Counted from the stretch's first letter, positions 1 to 8,694 are shown. The stretch is DNA of 64,000 bases from an uncultured Robinsoniella sp. (GCA_900540475.1 UQGG01000025.1:33372-97371); one strand, 5' to 3'. A program made the numbers and translations. The notes: generated from the sequence alone by a model not told the origin.

Positions 1-618
1 AAGGCATTAAAGAGTAATTTTGCCGGTTATGAAGAAGTAAGGCGTGAATTACTGGATGCCCCCAAGTATGGAAATGATCACGATCAGGCAGATGCCATGG
101 CGCAGATGGTACACCAGCACATTTGTACAGAGACCGCAAAAGCCGGGGAGAGGTATACGGACCTTCACCGTTACCTGACGGTCACGATTAACAACAATGC
201 CAACTCTGTACTGGGCAAACATACTGCAGCATCCCCGGACGGGCGCCTGGCGCATACGTTTATGGCAAATGCTAATAGTCCGTTCAATGGAAATGATAAA
301 AATGGACTTACCGCCATGCTGAATTCACTGGCAAAGCTAGATCCCTCTATACATGCGGGATGTGTCCAGAATATGAAATTCTCGAAACAGATGTTTTCAG
401 AATATGGAGACAAGGTGCGTGCTATGCTAAACGTTTATTTTCAGTCGGGAGGTACCCAGGCTATGATCAGTGTAATTGGACGTGAAGATCTGGAGCATGC
501 GATGCAGCAACCGGAGAAGTACAAAAATCTGCTGGTCAGGGTAGGCGGTTTCAGTGCCAGATTTGTAGAATTGCAGGAAGAGGAGCAGCGGGAAATCATT
601 GCAAGAACATTATATTAA
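1..618 (+). CDS. Glycyl radical enzyme (pyruvate formate-lyase family), C-terminal part; 5' end outside window
   Basis: The frame is open from base 1, so this is the C-terminal 205 residues of a larger enzyme (family members are usually about 800 residues). The C-terminal glycyl radical signature RVGGFSARF is visible; the radical-bearing Gly should be the codon at 547-549. The preceding stretch (NNNANSVLGKHTAASPDGR) is typical of the family. Such enzymes carry out radical cleavage or dehydration once an activase abstracts a hydrogen from the Gly. The active-site Cys region lies outside the window, so the substrate (pyruvate, diol, hydroxyproline or other) cannot be decided. The activase gene overlaps its 3' end by 20 bases, supporting co-translation. 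Family assignment is firm, substrate unknown. Confidence 0.93.
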   Translation, partial: KALKSNFAGYEEVRRELLDAPKYGNDHDQADAMAQMVHQHICTETAKAGERYTDLHRYLTVTINNNANSVLGKHTAASPDGRLAHTFMANANSPFNGNDKNGLTAMLNSLAKLDPSIHAGCVQNMKFSKQMFSEYGDKVRAMLNVYFQSGGTQAMISVIGREDLEHAMQQPEKYKNLLVRVGGFSARFVELQEEEQREIIARTLY

Positions 619-1573
619 ATCAAATAGTAAAGGGTGCATTTTTGATATTCAGAGATGTTGTGTCGATGATGGTCCCGGGATCAGAACGACTGTATTTCTG
701 AAAGGATGCAATCTCAGGTGCAGCTGGTGCCACAATCCGGAGTCATTTATCCGGGAACCCCAGCTTGCCTATGATGATTCCAAATGCAGCGGATGCCGGA
801 AATGTGAAGCGGTATGCCCGCAGCATGTACATAAATTTGAAAGAATGAAGCATGTACATAAATTTCAAGAAATGAAGCATGTACATAGTTTTCAAGGAAT
901 GAAGCATGAGGTTGATTTTCTAAAATGTACCTTGTGCGGAGCATGTCTTCGGTCCTGTACAACAGAAGCAGTTACCCGGATTGGAAAATGGATGGACTGT
1001 GACGAAATCCTGGAAATAGCAGCCAGAGATAAAAAGTATTATGACGAAAGCGGGGGCGGTGTTACATTTTCCGGCGGGGAACCTGCTATTTGGAAGGAAT
1101 TTCTGCCTGCATTACTGAAAGGCTGTAAGGACCTTGGCATTTCCACGGCAATTGAAACAAATGGTATCGGTGCAGAAGCTTCTTTATTTGAGATCATGAA
1201 ATATACGAATTTGTTTCTGCTGGATTTTAAGCTCTCGGATTGCAATAAGCATATAGAGTATACCGGAAGAGGAAATGAAGACGTTTACCGGACGTTAGAG
1301 CTGCTGAATGAAGGAAAAAAGGATGTCATACTCAGATGTCCGATCATACCGGGAGTGAATGATGACGAGGCGCATTTGAAGAAAGTGCAGGAGCTTCTGC
1401 AAAAATTTGACTGTATCCGCAAAGCAGAAATTATGCCTTATCACAGTACCGGTGCCGGAAAGTGGGCAAAAATAGGATTGCATTACTCTTTAAACAACTT
1501 GAAGTCCATGGACGCAGAAGAAAAAATAGAACTGGAAAGAGCCTTATCTGGATCAGAAGGAAGCAGAATATGA
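599..1573 (+). CDS. Glycyl radical enzyme activating enzyme (radical SAM)
   Basis: A 324-residue PflA-type activase. The radical SAM cluster motif CNLRCSWC (CxxxCxxC) lies near residues 36-43. Two ferredoxin-like 4Fe-4S motifs follow, CSGCRKCEAVCP and CTLCGACLRSC, as in activases of non-PFL glycyl radical enzymes. SGGEP, the SAM-binding motif, is present. It should reduce SAM and install the glycyl radical on the upstream protein. No ATG is available near the N-terminus; TTG at 599 inside the enzyme gene is the best start and implies translational coupling. Odd: three in-frame copies of a 9-residue unit (HVHKFQEMK type) sit between the two ferredoxin motifs. The last codon overlaps the next gene (ATGA). 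Confidence 0.93.
   Translation: MQEHYIKSNSKGCIFDIQRCCVDDGPGIRTTVFLKGCNLRCSWCHNPESFIREPQLAYDDSKCSGCRKCEAVCPQHVHKFERMKHVHKFQEMKHVHSFQGMKHEVDFLKCTLCGACLRSCTTEAVTRIGKWMDCDEILEIAARDKKYYDESGGGVTFSGGEPAIWKEFLPALLKGCKDLGISTAIETNGIGAEASLFEIMKYTNLFLLDFKLSDCNKHIEYTGRGNEDVYRTLELLNEGKKDVILRCPIIPGVNDDEAHLKKVQELLQKFDCIRKAEIMPYHSTGAGKWAKIGLHYSLNNLKSMDAEEKIELERALSGSEGSRI
824..904 (+). repeat. In-frame 27-nt tandem repeat, three copies, inside the activase gene
   Basis: Units at 824-850, 851-877 and 878-904 begin CATGTACATA and differ by a few bases each. They encode HVHKFERMK, HVHKFQEMK and HVHSFQGMK. A partial fourth unit (catgag) follows. The unit length is a multiple of three, so copy-number changes would keep the frame. 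The repeat falls in the linker between the two auxiliary 4Fe-4S motifs. Confidence 0.93.
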
Positions 1574-2520
1574 AAAAATTACTGGGTATTGATATCGGAG
1601 GTACGAAATGTGCAGTTCTCGTCGGGGAAGCCGGTAAGGAACAGATGAAAATCATAGAGAAAGAAGTTTTTGAGACAAAACATTATCCGGGACCTGACTG
1701 CGCACTGGAGAAAATAGAAGCACTGATAGATAAAATTGCAGGGAATCATTTGCAGGATTACAGTGGTATAGGCATCAGCTGCGGAGGACCTCTTGACACC
1801 AGAAAAGGATGCATCCTATCACCGCCGAATCTGCCGGGATGGGATCAGGTGGAGATTACAGCGTATCTGAATAACAGATTTGGCTTACCGGTGTATCTGC
1901 AGAACGATGCAAATGCCGGGGCATTGGCAGAATGGAAATACGGCGCGGGGCAGGGGTTATCGGATATGGTTTTTCTGACTTGCGGTACGGGTCTTGGTGC
2001 CGGGCTGATATTAAATGGACAATTATATGCAGGATGCAAGGATCTGGCAGGTGAGGTGGGGCATGTGAGACTGTCGGAATTCGGACCGGTAGGATTTGGA
2101 AAGTGCGGTGCGTTTGAGGGTTTTGGAAGCGGCGGCGGAATTGCCCATCTGGCGGAATTAAAGGTGATAGAGCTTATCCAGAGGGGGAAAAAACATCCGC
2201 TGATGAAGCTTGGGATTACGGCAAAAAATGTATTTGACCTTGCCAAAGAAGGAGATGAACTGTGCAGGGAGGTCTGCGATACGGCAGGAGAATACCTGGG
2301 AAGAGGTATTGCTATTTTAATTGATATCTTAAATCCCCAGGCAGTCATAGGGGGTAGTATATTTGCCAGAAACTATGATTTGCTTATGCCGTCTGTAACC
2401 AGAGCGGTGAAAAGAGAATGTCTCCCGGCATCGGCTGAAAGTTGCAAACTTCTTCCTGCAAAGCTGGCTGAATCGATTGGGGATATGGCGGCATTGACTA
2501 CGGCGTTGGGGACTGGTTAA
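1570..2520 (+). CDS. ROK family sugar kinase / glucokinase-like protein
   Basis: A 316-residue ROK protein. The N-terminal ATP-binding motif LLGIDIGGTKCAVLVG, the sugar-binding region LPGWD..., the QNDANAGALAEW motif with catalytic Asp, and the CGTGLGAGLI phosphate motif are all present. The ATG at 1570 overlaps the activase stop in ATGA, preceded by AGAAGG; an upstream in-frame ATG at 1462 lies deep in the activase and is not credible. The usual ROK zinc motif (CxCGxxGCxE) is degenerate: only one Cys remains in FGKCGAFEGFGSG. Likely phosphorylates a free sugar; the coupling to a glycyl radical enzyme is unusual. Substrate unknown. Confidence 0.9.
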   Translation: MKKLLGIDIGGTKCAVLVGEAGKEQMKIIEKEVFETKHYPGPDCALEKIEALIDKIAGNHLQDYSGIGISCGGPLDTRKGCILSPPNLPGWDQVEITAYLNNRFGLPVYLQNDANAGALAEWKYGAGQGLSDMVFLTCGTGLGAGLILNGQLYAGCKDLAGEVGHVRLSEFGPVGFGKCGAFEGFGSGGGIAHLAELKVIELIQRGKKHPLMKLGITAKNVFDLAKEGDELCREVCDTAGEYLGRGIAILIDILNPQAVIGGSIFARNYDLLMPSVTRAVKRECLPASAESCKLLPAKLAESIGDMAALTTALGTG

Positions 2521-2558
2521 ATTCGTGACAGGAGCAGGCACAAAATAAGGAGGGGCGA

Positions 2559-3200
2559 ATGAAGGAGAGAACAAAAGATATTTTTAATTGCCTTTACACA
2601 AATTTTCCGGCGTTAAAAGGATTTGCAGGAGAAATTGAAACTGCTTTTTCTATTTTATCGGAAAGTTACCGAAGGGGAAATAAGGTGCTGGTCTGCGGAA
2701 ATGGCGGCAGTGCAGCTGATTCAGAGCATATTGTTGGGGAACTTATGAAGGGATTCCGGCTGAAACGGCCGTTACCAGACAAATTGAAAGAAAAAATGGA
2801 ACTGGAATTTCAGGGAGAGCACCTGGCGGATTATTTACAGGAAGCACTTCCCGCAATTTCATTAACATCCCAATCGGCGTTGATGACCGCTTTTAACAAT
2901 GATGTGTCCCCGGATACCGTTTTTGCCCAGCAGGTACTGGGTTACGGGAAACCTGGGGATGTGCTGATAGGAATCACAACTTCCGGAAACTCCCGGAATG
3001 TAATAAATGCTGTGAAAGTGGCAAAGGTGCTTGGTATGAATACCATTGGCGTTACGGGAGCAGGGGGAGGTACGCTGGGAGAACTTTGTGATATAACAAT
3101 TGCGGTACCGGAAAAGGAAACCTACCGAATCCAGGAACTGCATCTTCCGGTATACCATGCGCTTTGTGCGGCAGTGGAAAATGAGCGATTTGGATTGTAG
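2559..3200 (+). CDS. SIS domain phosphosugar isomerase, GmhA/DiaA-like
   Basis: A 213-residue single SIS-domain protein. VLVCGNGGSAADSEHIVGEL is the phosphosugar-binding loop characteristic of GmhA-type sedoheptulose-7-phosphate isomerases, followed by ALMTAFNNDV and GITTSGNSRNV (second SIS motif). The ATG at 2559 has AGGAGGGG immediately upstream. It sits 38 bases after the ROK kinase and 47 before the URO-D gene on the same strand, so the three are probably one transcript. Whether the substrate is a heptose phosphate or another ketose/aldose phosphate cannot be told; no heptose pathway genes are in the window. Confidence 0.87.
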   Translation: MKERTKDIFNCLYTNFPALKGFAGEIETAFSILSESYRRGNKVLVCGNGGSAADSEHIVGELMKGFRLKRPLPDKLKEKMELEFQGEHLADYLQEALPAISLTSQSALMTAFNNDVSPDTVFAQQVLGYGKPGDVLIGITTSGNSRNVINAVKVAKVLGMNTIGVTGAGGGTLGELCDITIAVPEKETYRIQELHLPVYHALCAAVENERFGL

Positions 3201-3247
3201 TTTGGTTTACTGCGTAGTTGATGATTATAATAATATGGAGGCACATT

Positions 3248-4261
3248 ATGAATGCTAGAGAAAAAGTAATGAGAGTTTTTGATAGAAAAGAAGTACCGAA
3301 GGGGGCAATGTGGACCGGGCATCCAAGTGATGAAATTATTCCGCTGCTTGCAGATGCCTGGAAGATACAGCCCACCCGGGAAGCTGTTTTTAACTATTTA
3401 AATGATGATATCCGCTGGATTGGAGGAGTAAACTGCTACCATGCTCCGGACGGGAAACCAGCCTTTGATTATTTTTGGAACATGGAGAGAGGGATTTCTT
3501 TAAGCTGTCCCGGATGCTTTGCAGAATGTGAGGAGATTAGTGAGATTGATGCGTACCCCTGGCCCGATGTAAGTAATTTTGATTTTTCAGAGGTGATTGC
3601 CCACATGGACCAACATCAGGATAAAATGATCCTGGGTGGGATATGGAGTGGATTTTTCCAGGACTTATGTAATTTCTTCGGTATGGAAAACTATTTTGTG
3701 AAAATGTATACAGATCCGGAAGTGGTGGAAGCTGCTACGGAACACATTGTGGATTACTATGTGGCAGCCAACGATAAAATGCTGAAAGAGACGGGGCACC
3801 GCTCGGATGTTATGTTTATTGGAAATGATTTTGGAACCCAGAGGAATCTCATGATTTCACCGGAACTTTTCCGCAAATTTGTGATGCCGTCTCTGAAGAG
3901 GCTGATTGATGTGGGAAAGAAGCATGGAAAAAAGGTAATGGTACATTCCTGCGGATCCATTTATCAGATTATACCGGATCTGATCGATGCAGGGGTAGAT
4001 ATTCTGCATCCCCTTCAGGCACAGGCATATGGCATGAGCGCTATCGAATTACAGCAATATAAAAATGATCTGGCATTTGTGGGCGGAATTGATGCACAGT
4101 CTTTTTTTGTAAACGCAACTCCACAGCAGATTAAGGATGAGGTGCACCGTGTGAAAGATATTTTGGGTCCCGGTCTGGTGGTCTCTCCCAGCCATGAGGA
4201 ACTGTTGGGAAATGTTCCGCCTGAAAATGTTCTGGCAATGGCGGAAGCGGCGAGGGAGTAG
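3248..4261 (+). CDS. Uroporphyrinogen decarboxylase (URO-D) family protein, possible cobamide/methyl transferase type
   Basis: A 337-residue URO-D fold protein (MNAREKVMRVFDRKEV start, PLQAQAYGM and GGIDAQ motifs). VMVHSCGSI contains the HxC pair that, in MtaA/MtbA-like methyltransferases, ligates zinc, and the C-terminal VPPENV motif is typical of the group. It is more likely a member of the large URO-D methyltransferase/lyase family than a heme enzyme, since no heme genes are near. The start at 3248 has GGAGG seven bases ahead; an upstream ATG at 3218 would add MMIIIIWRHI without a Shine-Dalgarno and was rejected. Last gene of the glycyl radical cluster. Confidence 0.82.
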   Translation: MNAREKVMRVFDRKEVPKGAMWTGHPSDEIIPLLADAWKIQPTREAVFNYLNDDIRWIGGVNCYHAPDGKPAFDYFWNMERGISLSCPGCFAECEEISEIDAYPWPDVSNFDFSEVIAHMDQHQDKMILGGIWSGFFQDLCNFFGMENYFVKMYTDPEVVEAATEHIVDYYVAANDKMLKETGHRSDVMFIGNDFGTQRNLMISPELFRKFVMPSLKRLIDVGKKHGKKVMVHSCGSIYQIIPDLIDAGVDILHPLQAQAYGMSAIELQQYKNDLAFVGGIDAQSFFVNATPQQIKDEVHRVKDILGPGLVVSPSHEELLGNVPPENVLAMAEAARE

Positions 4262-4271
4262 GCTAAGATAT

Positions 4272-4478
4272 TTATTTATTTTTTTTCAAATAAAATTCTA
4301 CAAACCCTTTTATGGAAAAATCTTTTACCTCGCTGACGTCATCGTTTACTGCTTTAAACATACATGCGGGCATTTTGTTTTTAGCTAAGTTATCTTTGAT
4401 ACAAGGGTCGCATCCTTTATCGTGGTTGGAAGGATGACGGGGGCATTGAGACACGGGACAAGTACAGAAATGTTTCAT
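4272..4478 (-). CDS. Small Cys-rich protein, DUF6485-like
   Basis: A 68-residue protein beginning MKHFCTCPVSQCPRHPSNHD with CDPC and PACMF following: eight Cys and several His in the first half, so metal or Fe-S binding is likely. It resembles the short DUF6485 proteins of Clostridia, function unknown. A good ribosome site (AAGGAGG on the minus strand) lies at about 4487-4493 and the gene starts 15 bases after the MarR stop, so both should be co-transcribed. It converges on the URO-D gene with only 10 bases between the stops. Confidence 0.72.
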   Translation of the reverse strand: MKHFCTCPVSQCPRHPSNHDKGCDPCIKDNLAKNKMPACMFKAVNDDVSEVKDFSIKGFVEFYLKKNK

Positions 4479-4493
4479 AGTAAGAGGACCTCC

Positions 4494-4952
4494 TTAGGGT
4501 GTGTCTTTAAATTGTGATAAACTTCGTTCCATTTCTTTTTCAAACAGGGTGTTGAATAAATCTCTGGTTTCGATTGCCTGAAGAAATTTTTCCGGATCTA
4601 TATTTCTGCATACGTATTCTTCTATTTTGAAGAGAGGTGCTAAGGTGCTTTGGGCATACTTATCGCCCTCTTCTGTCAAAACCACAAGTTTTTCACGCTT
4701 ATCATGCTGACCTGTTTCCAATTGGATATAGCCTTGTTTTTGCATGCAGCGGATACAATTATTGACCGTTTGTTTTGGAAGGCCATATAATGCACTGATT
4801 GTTTTTTGCGTGACGGGTCCCTTTTCCAGAAGGGCATACAGGACAGAGAGTTCCGGATAGCTGATACCATGGTCTGCGGACCATTTCACATATAATGCGG
4901 TACCCTGAGCCCAGACGGAGTAAAAATCACAGGCGAATTTTCTTTGATTCAT
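4494..4952 (-). CDS. MarR family transcriptional regulator
   Basis: A 152-residue winged-helix regulator. The central region (QKTISALYGLPKQTVNNCIRCMQKQGYI) is the helix-turn-helix, followed by the wing (ETGQHDKREKLVVLTEEG). N- and C-terminal helices should form the dimer interface. The start at 4952 has AAAGGAAT on the minus strand. The promoter overlaps an inverted repeat at 5015-5038, suggesting autoregulation. The co-transcribed partner is a Cys-rich small protein; the ligand is unknown. Confidence 0.88.
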   Translation of the reverse strand: MNQRKFACDFYSVWAQGTALYVKWSADHGISYPELSVLYALLEKGPVTQKTISALYGLPKQTVNNCIRCMQKQGYIQLETGQHDKREKLVVLTEEGDKYAQSTLAPLFKIEEYVCRNIDPEKFLQAIETRDLFNTLFEKEMERSLSQFKDTP

Positions 4953-5014
4953 AAATGGTGGATTCCTTTCTGGGGATAAGTAAATTTGGTTGGTATGTTA
5001 ATGAGTAAATAAAA

Positions 5015-5063
5015 TAATAGTATTATTTAGGACTATTATAATATATAACAAGACTAATGTAAA
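5015..5063 (-). promoter_or_regulatory. Promoter and candidate operator of the marR operon
   Basis: On the minus strand TTTACA (5058-5063) and TATAAT (5035-5040) are separated by 17 bases, a good sigma-A promoter. A perfect inverted repeat TAATAGT-N10-ACTATTA (5015-5038) overlaps the -10 box and is a likely MarR-dimer site. The rest of the 4953-5305 gap holds the terminator at 5159 and the hairpin repeat at 5223 and no credible gene. Confidence 0.6.
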
Positions 5064-5158
5064 GAGTTGTTTTTGCAATTTGTCTTCAATTAGCCTGAAG
5101 ATTAACTGGAAATTACTAAAAAATGAACAGAAAAAGAGTAAAGCTTACAGAAGTAAAA

Positions 5159-5204
5159 GCATGCTGAAATCTCCATTCCAGGAAGATTTCAGCACGCTTT
5201 TTCT
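5159..5204 (-). terminator. Rho-independent terminator downstream of the yesMN-like operon
   Basis: A near-perfect stem (GCATGCTGAAATCT paired with AGATTTCAGCACGC, one mismatch) with an 11-base loop, followed by a T-run on either strand. It lies about 100 bases beyond the stop of the minus-strand response regulator, whose transcript it should end; it can work in both directions. Confidence 0.75.
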
Positions 5205-5222
5205 ATTTTCAGGAGCGTATAT

Positions 5223-5303
5223 AAGTTTGATACAAAAAGCGTTTCAAACTTTCTATTGGTGCAATACCGCAGACTTGTCTGAGGTATGCAGGGGTATAAC
5301 AAT
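5223..5303 (+). repeat. Two-hairpin repeat element, copy 1
   Basis: An ~80-base stretch about 80% identical to 34936-35014. Hairpin 1 pairs AAGTTTGA (5223-5230) with TCAAACTT. Hairpin 2 (5264-5287) pairs ATACCGCAGAC with GTCTGAGGTAT around a TT loop, one mismatch. An SD-like AGGGG and an ATG with only three codons follow, so this copy may be the leftover leader of a lost gene. It overlaps nothing coding with confidence. See the matching finding. Confidence 0.7.
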
Positions 5304-5305
5304 GG

Positions 5306-6913
5306 CTATCTGACATCATCATTTTTCAAAGCATTCTGATATTCCATAGGTGTCAGACCCGTATAACGTTTAAAGGTTTTCGTAAAATAATAGGCATTAT
5401 TAAAGCCCAGCCGATAAGAAATCTCGTATATTAGATATTTCCTTTCTTTAATCAATTTGCAGGCGTATTCCATCTTACATTTATTGACGTAATCAATAAA
5501 ACTCTCTCCGTATCTTTTTTTGAAAATGGAAGACAGATAGGCTGGAGAGATATTCACATAATCGGCAGCATCGGATAGGCTGATACGCTCCTCAATATGA
5601 TCTTCTACGAATTGTTTGGCGGATTCCACAAAACTGCACCGATCAGCATTTGCCTGTTCTATTGCGGAAACGGTACATTGGTTCAGATGTTCAAGCCAGC
5701 CCAAAATCTGAGAACGTGTATGCATATGTTCTATTTGGACAAGCATATTTTCTGACTGAGAAAAATAAGAGCTTAGCCTGGAATCAGGAATACTGTCATG
5801 GAATATCTCAGCCACTGTTGTATACAGTTCACTGCATAGCCAGATCGCATTGCTGCGTTCATGATTAATATTCTGAATACGGGAAGCCGCTTTATCCAGC
5901 AGGGATTTGCATCTTACAGCATTCTTCTCACGCAGAGCTTCCAGTAAATGCGTGGATATACCGGTTAGCCCAAGAGACATGTAGGTAATGGGTGTAATAT
6001 TGCTGCCCAATAAAAATGGCTGTCCGGTGTTGTAAAAATGGTCTACCATGTCAAACAGCTGTGCGCGGCAGTCTGCCATAGCCTTTAAGCCATGAAAACA
6101 TTCTGCTGCCATCATGCAAATAGAAACCTGGGTGATTTTAGCTGAGGAAGAGCATAGTTTTTGATAAAACTGTTCCATTAATTGTTTAAATGCCCCTGGT
6201 TCCCCGGGAGACGAACAGAGTAATACAAGACTGTCACAGGAATGATCCGGCTCAAATAAGGAAAAGGATGAAAAATGCTTTTGTGCCATTGCATTGACCA
6301 GGTCTTTTTCCCAGGTAAATAATTCACTATGGTCCTCAGTATGATCCTGTAAGCTATAATCCATGATCAGATAAATAGCAGTATAAGAATCCAAATCAAA
6401 ATGTTGTCCATTATCACTCAGGGGAGCATTACTGAGTGCCTGGGGCGTGGGTCTTAAAAAAATCTCTTTCCATAACAGTTCGTGGATTACTTTACCCTGG
6501 TTTTTTAAATAGTCTGCATTGTTTAAAAGATTTCGGTTATCCCATTCTTTTTTCGCGTTAGCAAGGGAATGTTCCAGTACTTCCGGCTCCAATTGGCTTT
6601 TTACCAAATAGTCTACGGCACGATAATGCAGAGCATTTTTGACCAGGTCAAAGTCCTGCAGATTTGTTAACATTACAAAGACAATAGAAGGATAATCTCC
6701 GGATATTATTTGAAGGAGGTCAATACCGGACATAGCGGGCATATTGATATCACAAAAAACAATATTTGGTTCTAACGCGCGAATTTTATCACAAGCCTCC
6801 TGACCGTTACGGGCGGTATCTATGATCTTACAGTCGTTTTCTTCCCAGTTTAAAAGGGATTTAATTCCAGACAGGATAAGTGGTTCATCATCTACTAAGA
6901 GTACACTGTACAT
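5306..6913 (-). CDS. YesN-type response regulator with AraC DNA-binding domain
   Basis: A 535-residue regulator. The receiver domain occupies about residues 1-120 (VLLVDDEP; phosphoacceptor Asp in NIVFCDINMPAMSG; LVKSQ switch Lys). A long, poorly conserved middle of about 300 residues follows, then two AraC-type helix-turn-helix units at about 435-530 (ISLSDAADYVNISPAYLSSIFKKRYGESF and EISYRLGFNNAYYFTKTFKRYTG). It follows the sensor kinase on the same transcript by 35 bases. Systems of this type usually control an adjacent sugar importer, here the divergent operon at 8955. Candidate binding repeats are at 8789-8856. Confidence 0.93.
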   Translation of the reverse strand: MYSVLLVDDEPLILSGIKSLLNWEENDCKIIDTARNGQEACDKIRALEPNIVFCDINMPAMSGIDLLQIISGDYPSIVFVMLTNLQDFDLVKNALHYRAVDYLVKSQLEPEVLEHSLANAKKEWDNRNLLNNADYLKNQGKVIHELLWKEIFLRPTPQALSNAPLSDNGQHFDLDSYTAIYLIMDYSLQDHTEDHSELFTWEKDLVNAMAQKHFSSFSLFEPDHSCDSLVLLCSSPGEPGAFKQLMEQFYQKLCSSSAKITQVSICMMAAECFHGLKAMADCRAQLFDMVDHFYNTGQPFLLGSNITPITYMSLGLTGISTHLLEALREKNAVRCKSLLDKAASRIQNINHERSNAIWLCSELYTTVAEIFHDSIPDSRLSSYFSQSENMLVQIEHMHTRSQILGWLEHLNQCTVSAIEQANADRCSFVESAKQFVEDHIEERISLSDAADYVNISPAYLSSIFKKRYGESFIDYVNKCKMEYACKLIKERKYLIYEISYRLGFNNAYYFTKTFKRYTGLTPMEYQNALKNDDVR

Positions 6914-6948
6914 ACAAATTCACCTTCTTTACGTATTTTATGCTTGAA

Positions 6949-8694
6949 TTAATCTTCTAAGGGGATTTTAATCGTTACCTTTGTATAATGTCCGGGTTCA
7001 CTTTCGTAGTGGAGACCGCAATCGTTTCCATAGATCAGCTGAAGCCGTTTGTTGACATTATAGATACCAATACTATTTAGAGAAGCCTTATTTTTTACCG
7101 GATTTGGTGTATCTAATAAAGTTTTCAGCTTGTCAGGAGGAATGCCCATTCCATCGTCTTCAATTTCAATATATAAGAAACCATCCTGGGTATATCCTTT
7201 TAAAATGATCGTTCCACAGATCCCTTTGGGTTCAATTCCATGAAATATGGCATTTTCGATTAACGGCTGCAGCGTAAATTTTAAAATTCGGTGATGATAT
7301 AAGTCCTGGGGAATCATATCTTTCATCTCAAATGCATCCATATAGCGAATTGCCTGGATAGAAATATAATCATTTAGCAGGGATAATTCTTCTTGCAAGA
7401 GAATGTGATCTTCGGTTCCTTTGGCCAGATTTTTTAATAAATTGCTTAAGCTGCGGGTCATTTGCTGAATGCCGGTATTCTTTTGTATGACTGCCATCCA
7501 ATAAATGGAATCCAGTGTATTATATAAAAAGTGGGGATTAACCTGGCTTTGCAGCAGGGCAATTTCAATATTTTTTTGCTGCTTGTACATCTCCTGGGTA
7601 TTGCGCAATAGATTGATAAAGCTGCTGGACATTTCATTTACCGTGTGTCCAATGGCGCCTATTTCATCATGTGGTCGTTCGATTTCGGCGTCAAATGAAA
7701 AATCTCCCTGAGTGATTTTGCATAGCCGCTGATTCAGCCGCTGAATAGGCAGAGAGAGGATGTACGAGGAAAGGAATGCAAGCACTGCGCCAACCAATAG
7801 TGCCATCAATAATACCAGGACAATAATATAGATTAGATGGCTCCTGTCATTTCCCATTACCGGAAAAGGGGTACAGCTGTACAACGTCATTCCGATTCCA
7901 GGAAATTTATTACCGGAAAACTCGTATGAATTTTCACCGAATTTATGGATGCCATTTCCGATGGAGGATAGAGAGATATCAGCAGGTAAAATATTTGGAC
8001 GCTGTGTCAGCGACTTGCCTTCATCATCAATCAGAAACAGATTATTTACCTGTGCATAAGGCGTTAGCAGGTCAGAAAACAAGCTAAGGCCTATTTCGAT
8101 ATAGATATATCCGTATACGGACTGATTACTTTTCCCGTAGACCGGGCAGAGCAAGGTGAGAGCCGTCCTGTTGTGTTTGGTTATGGAAGTATCCAGACGA
8201 ATGGTATAAGGGCTTAACTGATCCGGTTTCAAATTGCGTATGCCGGCTATTTTCGTATTAATCAACTCATCATAATCGTTTGGAGAACCGAATTCACGGG
8301 CGCTGATCGATTGTACAATGGTACCGTCTGTGTTAAAAGCAATCAGCTTGTCCACATAAGCATAGGCGATAAAACTATCCAAATAGGCGTTCAGCTGCTT
8401 TTGGGCATTAATAGAATGTACTTTCGAACGACTGTTATCAGGGGAGGAGGTATTCAGAGCACGGATTATGGAAGTATCGTTGGCGCAGCGCATACCTAAC
8501 TCGATGGAATTATCCAGATAGGAATTTATCTGCTCAGAAACGGTATTTAAATAAATCTCATCAATATGACGAGACTTTTCATAGATCAGATTATTAATAT
8601 ATTGGAATAGATACATTGTTCCTAAAAGACTTACCAGCATAACACATAAAACGGTAGATATAAAAATTTTGAATTGTATTTTGTAAATTTTCAT
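6949..8694 (-). CDS. YesM-type sensor histidine kinase
   Basis: A 581-residue membrane kinase: TM1 at about residues 10-30, an extracellular dCache-like sensor region, TM2 at about 285-310 (LIYIIVLVLLMALLVGAVLA), a HAMP domain (LPIQRLNQRLCKITQGDFSF), then the His_kinase domain with phosphoacceptor QVNPHFLYNTLDSIYW and an HATPase_c domain (NAIFHG as N box, GIGIYNVNKRL). It should sense a carbohydrate ligand or a loaded binding protein and phosphorylate the downstream YesN-like regulator. A strong promoter for the pair is at 8737-8765. Confidence 0.93.
   Translation of the reverse strand: MKIYKIQFKIFISTVLCVMLVSLLGTMYLFQYINNLIYEKSRHIDEIYLNTVSEQINSYLDNSIELGMRCANDTSIIRALNTSSPDNSRSKVHSINAQKQLNAYLDSFIAYAYVDKLIAFNTDGTIVQSISAREFGSPNDYDELINTKIAGIRNLKPDQLSPYTIRLDTSITKHNRTALTLLCPVYGKSNQSVYGYIYIEIGLSLFSDLLTPYAQVNNLFLIDDEGKSLTQRPNILPADISLSSIGNGIHKFGENSYEFSGNKFPGIGMTLYSCTPFPVMGNDRSHLIYIIVLVLLMALLVGAVLAFLSSYILSLPIQRLNQRLCKITQGDFSFDAEIERPHDEIGAIGHTVNEMSSSFINLLRNTQEMYKQQKNIEIALLQSQVNPHFLYNTLDSIYWMAVIQKNTGIQQMTRSLSNLLKNLAKGTEDHILLQEELSLLNDYISIQAIRYMDAFEMKDMIPQDLYHHRILKFTLQPLIENAIFHGIEPKGICGTIILKGYTQDGFLYIEIEDDGMGIPPDKLKTLLDTPNPVKNKASLNSIGIYNVNKRLQLIYGNDCGLHYESEPGHYTKVTIKIPLED

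Noticed and set aside
1462..1569. Longer N-terminus of the ROK kinase from ATG 1462
   Set aside because: It would lie within the activase gene and precede the conserved LLGIDIGGTK start; ATG 1570 with ATGA coupling fits.
5080..5313. 77-codon plus-strand frame across the terminator and repeat copy 1
   Set aside because: No ribosome site, crosses a strong terminator hairpin, and the conserved part matches RNA hairpin structure; the reading frame is broken by a one-base change in the other copy.
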